Assembly: GCA_017934475.1 (NCBI GenBank)
Contig: JAGBJN010000010.1
Location: 75,411 to 139,410, forward strand
Origin: Clostridia bacterium
GTDB taxonomy: Bacteria; Bacillota; Clostridia; TANB77; CAG-508
DNA length: 64,000 nucleotides
Direction: 5' to 3'
Shown here: positions 58,801 to 64,000 of the stretch, piece by piece
How positions within the stretch are numbered: position 1 is the stretch's first letter
How the letters are laid out: each line of letters begins with the position of its first letter
Translations under genes and position numbers: made by a program
The notes under the pieces: model-generated
Database searches by the model: none
What the model was told of the DNA's origin: nothing
Seen by the model: the letters and a program-made list of their open reading frames with translations, nothing else

Positions 58801-60342
58801 ATGGAATTAAAAAAAGAATTATTAGATGAAGCAAATGAAAAATTATTAAACAAATTAGATTATGTATTTGGATGTGAAGGAAGTAAGGAAGTACTAAGGA
58901 ATATAATAAGATATAATAAAATAGTTCAAACGATGAAATGCGATATTTTATTTGAAAATTATAACATTATACTTAGAAATGAGTCTAGTTATAATTCTTA
59001 CGAAGAATTAATTGAAATAATATCTGAAATTTATTTGAAAAATAATATAATAAGTAAAAAAGGTGTTTATTATGCAAAAAGGGAAGATTTAAATCCTAGA
59101 AAAAAAGAAAAAAACAAAATTAAAGAAGGAATTATAGTAATAGATTTAAGTGAAATTGGTCACTTTGAATCTGAAAATAGAAAAGAAGTTGCTTCTTTAA
59201 TTAATAAAATGCCAGATAGAGCATTTATTATTATTGAAGATAATTATAGAGGAGAGGGCTTCATAAATGCAAATTTTAACGAATTATTTACATGGAGTAT
59301 GAAAATAGAAAAAATTTCATTTGAAGAAAAAACAAGATATGCAATTAATTTTATGAAAAAAAATAAAATTAAATGTAGTGAGAAAATCGCAGAAAATATT
59401 TCAGATGTTCCTTTTTATCAATTAAAAAGCAATTTAATAAATTTAATGATCACTTGCAAAAGTAAAAATATTAAAAATTTATCAGATTTGCTAGATGTAC
59501 CAAGAAAAAAAGAAAAAAAGAAGTCAGGTAGAGTAGAATTAGAAGAATTGATAGGAATTGAAGAAGTAAAAGAACAAGTAAATAAAATAATAAATTATAT
59601 TAAAATCAGTAAAAATAGAGAAAATATGCCAATGCTTCATATGTGTTTTACAGGAAATCCAGGAACAGGAAAAACAACAGTAGCTAGAATAGTTGGAAAA
59701 ATATTTAAAGAGGAAGAAATATTGACTTCGGGAAATTTTGTAGAAGCACAAAGAGCAGATTTAGTTGGTGAATACATAGGACATACAGCACCAAAAACAC
59801 AAAAAATAGTAAAAAAAGCAGATGGTGGAATATTATTTATTGATGAAGCATATAATTTGGATCCAGGAGATTCTTCAAAAGATTATGGACATGAATGTAT
59901 AGCAACATTAATAAAGGAAATGGAAGATAAAAGGGATAATTTATGTGTTATTTTAGCAGGATATACAAAAGAAATGGATAATCTTATAAAAGCAAATCCG
60001 GGTTTTAAAAGTAGAATTCAATTTACAATAAATTTTCCAGATTATTCTGAAGAAGAATTATATGAAATATTTAAAAATCTTTGTAAAAAAGAAAAATATA
60101 AAATATCACCAAATGTAAAAGAATTGTTGATAAAGCATTTTGAAATTGCAAAAAAAGAGGAAAATTTTTCTAATGGTAGATATGTTAGAAATTTATTTGA
60201 AAAAATAAAAATGGAGCAAGCAAGTAGAGTAGTAGACAAAAAAGAAAATCAAGATTTAATAAAAAAAGTAGATATAGAAAATATATTAAGTAAAGAAAAT
60301 AAATTAAAAAAAGAGAAAATAAAAATAGGTTTTGCAAAATAA
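58801..60342 (+). CDS. CbbX/SpoVK-like AAA+ ATPase
   Basis: The protein has 513 residues. The first 230 residues form a helical domain of unknown type. The AAA+ core starts with ELIGIEEVKEQVNKII and has Walker A GNPGTGKTT (about 284), VEAQRADLVGEYIGHTA (substrate pore-like loop), Walker B GGILFIDEAYNL (about 343) and SNGRYVRNLFEK (sensor/arginine). This is the CbbX/SpoVK-type family that remodels protein complexes. It follows the PolC-like gene, so it may load or remodel that enzyme. Its ribosome binding site lies in a hairpin. Confidence 0.85.
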   Translation: MELKKELLDEANEKLLNKLDYVFGCEGSKEVLRNIIRYNKIVQTMKCDILFENYNIILRNESSYNSYEELIEIISEIYLKNNIISKKGVYYAKREDLNPRKKEKNKIKEGIIVIDLSEIGHFESENRKEVASLINKMPDRAFIIIEDNYRGEGFINANFNELFTWSMKIEKISFEEKTRYAINFMKKNKIKCSEKIAENISDVPFYQLKSNLINLMITCKSKNIKNLSDLLDVPRKKEKKKSGRVELEELIGIEEVKEQVNKIINYIKISKNRENMPMLHMCFTGNPGTGKTTVARIVGKIFKEEEILTSGNFVEAQRADLVGEYIGHTAPKTQKIVKKADGGILFIDEAYNLDPGDSSKDYGHECIATLIKEMEDKRDNLCVILAGYTKEMDNLIKANPGFKSRIQFTINFPDYSEEELYEIFKNLCKKEKYKISPNVKELLIKHFEIAKKEENFSNGRYVRNLFEKIKMEQASRVVDKKENQDLIKKVDIENILSKENKLKKEKIKIGFAK

Positions 60343-60351
60343 AAAGTAAAG

Positions 60352-60380
60352 AGCCACGCAGTAATACAGCGTGGCTTTTA
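60352..60380. terminator. bidirectional terminator
   Basis: AGCCACGC (60352-60359) pairs with GCGTGGCT (60369-60376), followed by TTT. It serves the AAA+ gene and the convergent gene at 60387. Confidence 0.8.
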
Positions 60381-60386
60381 AAGAGG

Positions 60387-60746
60387 TTAAATTATTAGTA
60401 TTACTAGAACAGCTGTCAGCAGAAAACTGACAAGTCTTGCTGTCCCTACTGAAGCCCCTTTTGCTACAAAAAAGGTATAAACCTTCTTGTTGAAAGCTTT
60501 TACAACTTTCCAAAGGAACTTCAGTAGTTTCCAAAGCATCTTGCCAAATTTCGACAAAATGTTCCGGCCTACTTTCAGTGTCCGGCCTGCGTCTAGTGGC
60601 TTAGGTTTAATGCCTAAACTTTTTCCAAAGTAACTTAAAGCTACCTTGAAACAAAGCAGGCTTACTACTACAAGGATTATACTTTCCCGCGCAGCAGCAA
60701 CAGAACCTAAAGCCTTTACCAGTTGCAAATAAATCAAATAAAACAT
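60387..60746 (-). CDS. small basic membrane protein of higher G+C
   Basis: The protein has 119 residues. Two membrane segments, ESIILVVVSLLCFKVALSYF near the N-terminus and LVSFLLTAVLVILII at the end, flank a basic, Trp/Lys-rich middle (KMLWKLLKFLWKVVKAFNKK) that would lie on the membrane surface or act amphipathically. A GGAGG site precedes the ATG at 60746. The base composition is richer in G+C than the neighbours. No family is known. Its leader carries a palindrome (60770) and a promoter of the shared type. Confidence 0.6.
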   Translation of the reverse strand: MFYLIYLQLVKALGSVAAARESIILVVVSLLCFKVALSYFGKSLGIKPKPLDAGRTLKVGRNILSKFGKMLWKLLKFLWKVVKAFNKKVYTFFVAKGASVGTARLVSFLLTAVLVILII

Positions 60747-60769
60747 TTCTTTACGCCTCCTTAGCGTGA

Positions 60770-60790
60770 TGCACTATATCATCTAGTGCA
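60770..60790. promoter_or_regulatory. palindrome in the leader of the 60387 gene
   Basis: TGCACTA, 7 bases, TAGTGCA: perfect 7-bp inverted repeat between promoter and ribosome binding site. It may be an operator or RNA hairpin. Confidence 0.5.
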
Positions 60791-60820
60791 TAAATATAAA
60801 AAACAATAGTTACTATGTAT

Positions 60821-60849
60821 ATTATACTATATTTTACATAAATAATCAA
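60821..60849 (-). promoter_or_regulatory. promoter of the 60387 gene (shared type)
   Basis: Minus strand: TTGATT (60849-60844), 17-bp spacer starting ATTTATGTAAAATATAG, TATAAT (60826-60821). Confidence 0.65.
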
Positions 60850-61171
60850 TTTTATGATGTATTCTATTAATTAATATTAAGTATAATCGATAGTTATATA
60901 AGATTAAAATAAAAAACACAATAAGAACAAGAAAAGGACATAAACTAAATATAAAATATAATCAAAGAAAGGAAGTGAATGCCTATAGGAAATTTAAATT
61001 AAAATTTTCAGTGAGATTAAAACATTATATATAAATAAAGGTGTGTACGAAAAAAGAGGGTTCTATTTAAAGAAACCTCTTTTTCTATTATTCAAAAAGA
61101 GGTTGCCAAAATGTTACCTTTTGTGATACAATAATAGTCAATAAAAAATGTACCAATAGAGGGAGAAAGAT
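60850..61171. other. gene-free gap before the NUDIX gene
   Basis: No convincing gene. A 7-codon reading frame with a good ribosome binding site (60979-61002) and an imperfect hairpin with T run near 61055-61085 are present, which may be a leader and terminator. TTGCCA and TACAAT near 61103-61132 could be the NUDIX promoter. Confidence 0.4.
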
Positions 61172-61582
61172 ATGAGATTAAGAAGTAGAAGAATGACAGA
61201 AAGGTCATGCGGTTGCGTCGTGATAGAGGATGGAAAAGTTCTTCTGATTCAACAAAGGAATGGACATTGGGGCTTCCCGAAAGGACATGTTGAAGCAGAT
61301 GAAACGGAAAGAAACGCTGCAATTAGAGAAACAAAAGAAGAAACAAACATTGAAGTAGAAATTGAAGATGGTAGAATATATACTGAAAATTATATTACAG
61401 ACAAAGGAAATTACAAAGAAGTTATATATTATACTGCAAAAAAACTTAGTGGAGAGGTGCAAAAACAAGAAAGTGAAATTAGAGATGTAAAATGGTTTCC
61501 ACTTGATGAGGCACTTGATAGACTTACATATGACAACACAAGAAATTTACTAAAAAAAATAATTAAAGACAAAAAATTATAG
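61172..61582 (+). CDS. NUDIX hydrolase (Ap4A hydrolase/MutT-like)
   Basis: The protein has 136 residues. NUDIX box: GHVEADETERNAAIRETKEE then TN, preceded by GHWGFPKG, the lead typical of diadenosine polyphosphate hydrolases. The start SCGCVVIEDGKVLLIQQRN and a WFPLDEALDRLTYDN end complete the fold. The first 100 bases are more G+C rich than the rest. A GGGAG site precedes the ATG. A terminator follows. Confidence 0.85.
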   Translation: MRLRSRRMTERSCGCVVIEDGKVLLIQQRNGHWGFPKGHVEADETERNAAIRETKEETNIEVEIEDGRIYTENYITDKGNYKEVIYYTAKKLSGEVQKQESEIRDVKWFPLDEALDRLTYDNTRNLLKKIIKDKKL

Positions 61583-61585
61583 GAA

Positions 61586-61616
61586 ATGCACTTGTTTGAA
61601 GTAAGTGCATTTTTTA
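61586..61616 (+). terminator. terminator of the NUDIX gene
   Basis: ATGCACTT (61586-61593) pairs with AAGTGCAT (61603-61610), followed by TTTTT. Confidence 0.8.
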
Positions 61617-61696
61617 TATTTAGTTTTCTATATATTTTTTAATTAAACTATGTTATAATGACCTAAAAGTATCAATAAAAAATGGAGGAATGATAT

Positions 61697-62455
61697 ATGA
61701 ATATATTGGTAATAGGATGTAACGGACATATGGGACAAATAGTTTCTAAACTTGCAAAAGAAGGAAAAGATTTTAATGTAGTTGCAGGATATGATAGAGC
61801 AATTGGAGAAGGTAATAGTTTTCCAGTATTTGATAATATAGAAAAATTAAAAGATTTTTTAAATACAAATACAGTAGATGTTATAATTGATTTCTCTTTG
61901 CCAGAAGCAACAATGGCAATACTTAAAGAAATAGCAACCAGATATAAAATCCCAATGGTTATTGCAACAACCAATATAACAGCAGATCAACAAAAAGAAA
62001 TAGAAGAAGCAAGTAATCAAATAAAAATATTCAAATCTGCTAATATGTCTTATGAAATTAAAATATTAGAAGATGTATTAAGAATGGTTGCACCAAAACT
62101 TGCAGAATACGACATTGAAATTGTTGAAGAACATCATAATAGAAAGGTAGATGCACCATCTGGAACAGCAAAAACGCTAGCTAATGCAATAAACGAGTCT
62201 CTTGGAGGAGATAGAGAAATAGTAAAAGAATATTATGGTAAAAGAGATAAGAAACAAATTGGAGTACATTCAGTACGTGGGGGAAATATTGTAGGAGTAC
62301 ATACTATTAAATTCATTGGAATGAGTGATGAACTTGAAATAACTCATAGAGCACAAAGTAGAGATATGTTTGCAGAAGGAGCTTTAAAAGCTGCAAAATG
62401 GCTTGTTGAAAATAAAAATAAATCAGGATTATATAATATGAACGATTTAGACTAA
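61697..62455 (+). CDS. dapB: 4-hydroxy-tetrahydrodipicolinate reductase
   Basis: The protein has 252 residues. The N-terminal NAD(P)-binding fold has VIGCNGHMGQIV. The substrate-binding region has the DapB signature EEHHNRKVDAPSGTAKTLAN, and a later SVRGGNIVGVHTIKF is also typical. It reduces dihydrodipicolinate to tetrahydrodipicolinate in lysine and meso-diaminopimelate synthesis in the cytoplasm. It stands alone with its own promoter (TATAAT near 61654) and terminator. The length is normal. Confidence 0.93.
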   Translation: MNILVIGCNGHMGQIVSKLAKEGKDFNVVAGYDRAIGEGNSFPVFDNIEKLKDFLNTNTVDVIIDFSLPEATMAILKEIATRYKIPMVIATTNITADQQKEIEEASNQIKIFKSANMSYEIKILEDVLRMVAPKLAEYDIEIVEEHHNRKVDAPSGTAKTLANAINESLGGDREIVKEYYGKRDKKQIGVHSVRGGNIVGVHTIKFIGMSDELEITHRAQSRDMFAEGALKAAKWLVENKNKSGLYNMNDLD

Positions 62456-62466
62456 ATTTAATACAA

Positions 62467-62498
62467 GAAAAAGATCAGGTAATACCTGATCTTTTTCT
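62467..62498. terminator. bidirectional terminator after dapB
   Basis: AAAAAGATCAGGT and ACCTGATCTTTTT are a near-perfect palindrome with AA between the arms. Confidence 0.85.
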
Positions 62499-62698
62499 TA
62501 GAGAATTTCGAATTCATATAGTCCTACAAAACAGATTCGGCTTAAAGCTATGGTTTTATCTATTCCTAAACCAACCTCATCGTTCCGAGTGACAATACCT
62601 TTTATTTCAAGATATTTATCACTTTTATTTATAGAAACTATATGAATTATAGATCCCACAGGAATCTGTTTTACGCTTTTCTTGTCTAAAATTTTCAT
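62498..62698 (-). CDS. small beta-barrel-like paralogue A
   Basis: The protein has 66 residues. It shares with the 62867 gene a pattern of [KxI]xxGSxIH[VI], then LEIKGIVTRNDEVGLGI. The alternating hydrophobic strands and VGLGI turn look like a small SH3/OB-type barrel. There is no family I can name. Promoter and leader are near copies of those of its paralogue. The gene is somewhat G+C richer than the neighbours. GGAGG is seen before the ATG. Confidence 0.65.
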   Translation of the reverse strand: MKILDKKSVKQIPVGSIIHIVSINKSDKYLEIKGIVTRNDEVGLGIDKTIALSRICFVGLYEFEIL

Positions 62699-62743
62699 AA
62701 GCGTTTCCTCCTATATAGTTATAAAACTATACGACATATTAAT

Positions 62744-62772
62744 ATTATACCATATATTATGTAAATAGTCAA
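62744..62772 (-). promoter_or_regulatory. promoter of paralogue A (shared type)
   Basis: Minus strand: TTGACT (62772-62767), 17-bp spacer ATTTACATAATATATGG, TATAAT (62749-62744). Confidence 0.75.
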
Positions 62773-62831
62773 AAAATTACATAAAAAGTTTAAATAGATA
62801 GATTTTGGTTTACTGGGCTAATATAAAAAAG

Positions 62832-62865
62832 AAAAAGACTAGGTAAAAAACCTAGTCTTTTTTAC
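62832..62865 (-). terminator. terminator of paralogue B
   Basis: AAAAAGACTAGGT and ACCTAGTCTTTTT form a long palindrome with short A loop (62833-62864). Confidence 0.8.
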
Positions 62866-62866
62866 T

Positions 62867-63061
62867 TTAAATAAGTTCAAACTGATACTTCTTTGTAGAA
62901 TTAAATATTAATCCTACTCTAGTACTCTCAGAGCAAGTAATACCTAATCCAACATCATCAATCCGGTTGATTGTCCCACGAATGTCAAGATCATTGCCAA
63001 TTACGTGAATCTTTGATCCGATAGAAATTTCTTTTATTGTTTTTTTGTTAAGCTCTGTCAT
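62867..63061 (-). CDS. small beta-barrel-like paralogue B
   Basis: The protein has 64 residues. It aligns with paralogue A from end to end: TIKEISIGSKIHVIGNDLDI, then RGTINRIDDVGLGI, and a QFELI end. Each gene has its own copy of the same promoter and its own terminator, so they arose by tandem duplication of the whole unit. Function unknown; small, abundant-looking regulatory or RNA-binding barrels have this shape. Confidence 0.65.
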   Translation of the reverse strand: MTELNKKTIKEISIGSKIHVIGNDLDIRGTINRIDDVGLGITCSESTRVGLIFNSTKKYQFELI

Positions 63062-63105
63062 AGGACATTACCTCCATATACATAAAAGAACTATGTTACG
63101 AATGA

Positions 63106-63134
63106 ATTATATCATATATTATGTAAATAGTCAA
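63106..63134 (-). promoter_or_regulatory. promoter of paralogue B (shared type)
   Basis: Minus strand: TTGACT (63134-63129), 17-bp spacer ATTTACATAATATATGA, TATAAT (63111-63106). Confidence 0.75.
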
Positions 63135-63181
63135 AGGAACCAAGTAAAAAAATATGAATATTATAAATTAGGGTGAATTTG

Positions 63182-64000
63182 ATGAAAAATAAAATAATAA
63201 AAATTAATATAATTATAATTCTAATAATGGTAATTACAATATATATTCTTATAGGCAGTGTATATGCAATAGAACCTGCAAGTTCAAATATATATGAAGG
63301 GATAGATGTAAGTAGTTGGCAAAGAAATATAGATTTTGAACAAGTAAAAGATGCAGGAATAGAAGTTGTGTATATGAAAACCAGTGAAGGAAGAACAATG
63401 AGAGATCCATATTTTGAAAAAAACTATGCAAATGCAAAGGCAAATGGATTAAAAGTAGGAGTCTATCATTATGTAACAGCAAGAAGTGTTTCAGATGCAA
63501 TAATTCAGGCAGAATTCTTTGCATCAATAATAAATGAAAAAGATTTGGATTGTAAGCCAGCAATGGATTTTGAGTCCTTTGGAAATTTATCTGTAGATGA
63601 AATAAATGAGATAGGTCTTGCTTTTATGAGAAGAGTAGAAGAATTAACAGGATTGGGTATGGTTATATATAGTAATACCTATAATGCAAGAACAAAGTTT
63701 GAAGGAGAAATAACAGATTATCCTTTATGGCTTGCACAATGGCAGGTAAGTGAACCTTCAGATAATGGTAAATGGGATACATGGGCAGGATGGCAGTATA
63801 CAAGTAAAGGAATATTGCCACGGTATAAATGGATATGTAGATAGAGATAAATTTACAGAAGCAATGTTTTTAAATCAAGAGCCAACACCAAAACCTGAAC
63901 CAAGTCCAGGGCCAGAACCAACACCTGAACCAGAAAATTACACAACAATAATAATTAAATGGGGAGATACTCTAAGCCAATTAGCACTTGATTATAATAC
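63182..64000 (+). pseudogene. secreted GH25 lysozyme with Pro-rich linker and LysM, frameshifted (3' partial)
   Basis: An N-terminal signal segment (residues 1-29, IIIILIMVITIYILIGSVYA) is followed by a GH25 domain with YEGIDVSSWQ (catalytic Asp), VGVYHYVTA and the PAMDFESF Asp-Glu pair. The frame stops at 63844 after ILPRYKWICR. The other frame, entered at CCA[C]GGT near 63821, continues INGYVDRDKFTEAMF, a Pro/Glu-rich linker and a LysM start (WGDTLSQLALDYNT) to the window end. One extra base (the C) explains this. It is an assembly error or a mutation. The start at 63182 follows GGGTGA. Confidence 0.8.

Noticed and set aside
60979-61002. 7-codon reading frame with a strong ribosome binding site (MPIGNLN)
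   Set aside because: Too short to support as a gene; could be a leader peptide, but no regulated gene with matching codons follows directly.

Overview
The window is about 27-30% G+C by eye. It uses Gram-positive Shine-Dalgarno sequences (GGAGG, AGGTG), with several TTG and GTG starts. It carries a PolC-type polymerase relative, a desulfoferrodoxin, TnpV and DUF6076-type genes, and LytTR/DUF3021-like pairs. Together these suggest an anaerobic, AT-rich Clostridia, probably gut-associated. I cannot name the genus.

Layout. (1) 1-8033 looks like the end of an older mobile or accessory segment. It has the tail of a coiled-coil/membrane protein, an XRE repressor facing a small gene, and two MacB/FtsX-type ABC exporters in tandem. 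It also has a small type I toxin-antitoxin-like unit whose shared terminator hairpin was split by an IS3-family insertion sequence (6242-7706, 3-bp target duplication). (2) 8034-36473 is an integrative element. It is bounded by a 16-bp direct repeat taken from a tRNA-Met anticodon arm and has a tyrosine integrase just inside the left end. It carries an excisionase, a replisome organiser, a DnaC-like loader and TnpV, but no relaxase. Almost all its cargo looks like anti-phage defence or toxin-antitoxin: an ApeA-like HEPN protein; a MazG/PLD-helicase/NUDIX/DUF2075 module; an AVAST type I-like operon (MBL plus trypsin-STAND) translationally coupled to an NSSSxSF-type protein and a radical SAM/SPASM enzyme; a metallophosphatase pair; an MqsR toxin with an MqsA-Panacea antitoxin; and a CBASS operon (3TM protein, TM-SAVED, CD-NTase). 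(3) 36587-46082 holds ordinary chromosomal genes: LytTR/DUF3021, CDF transporter, secreted nuclease, serine hydrolase, CapA-like phosphatase, PC4-like protein, desulfoferrodoxin, NUDIX, methyltransferase and pyrophosphatase. It also holds a peculiar Ser/His/Arg-rich membrane protein. (4) 46083-60342 is a second accessory-looking block. It has DUF2779 nuclease, UDG-like, HNH, dGTPase, WYL regulator, DnaB, unknown, macro-domain, exonuclease-less PolC-like polymerase and AAA+ genes. Its three real intergenic gaps, and only those as far as I can see, contain copies of a 15-bp motif TACAWTWYRTGACCA. (5) 60387-64000 has small genes of higher G+C sharing a near-identical promoter, a NUDIX hydrolase, dapB, and a frameshifted GH25-LysM lysozyme running off the window.

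The two most promising leads are the coupled MBL/trypsin-STAND/NSSSxSF/radical SAM operon (20727-28711) and the WYL/PolC-like/AAA+ block with its dispersed motif (46-60 kb). All functional calls rest on reading motifs by eye; no database search was run.
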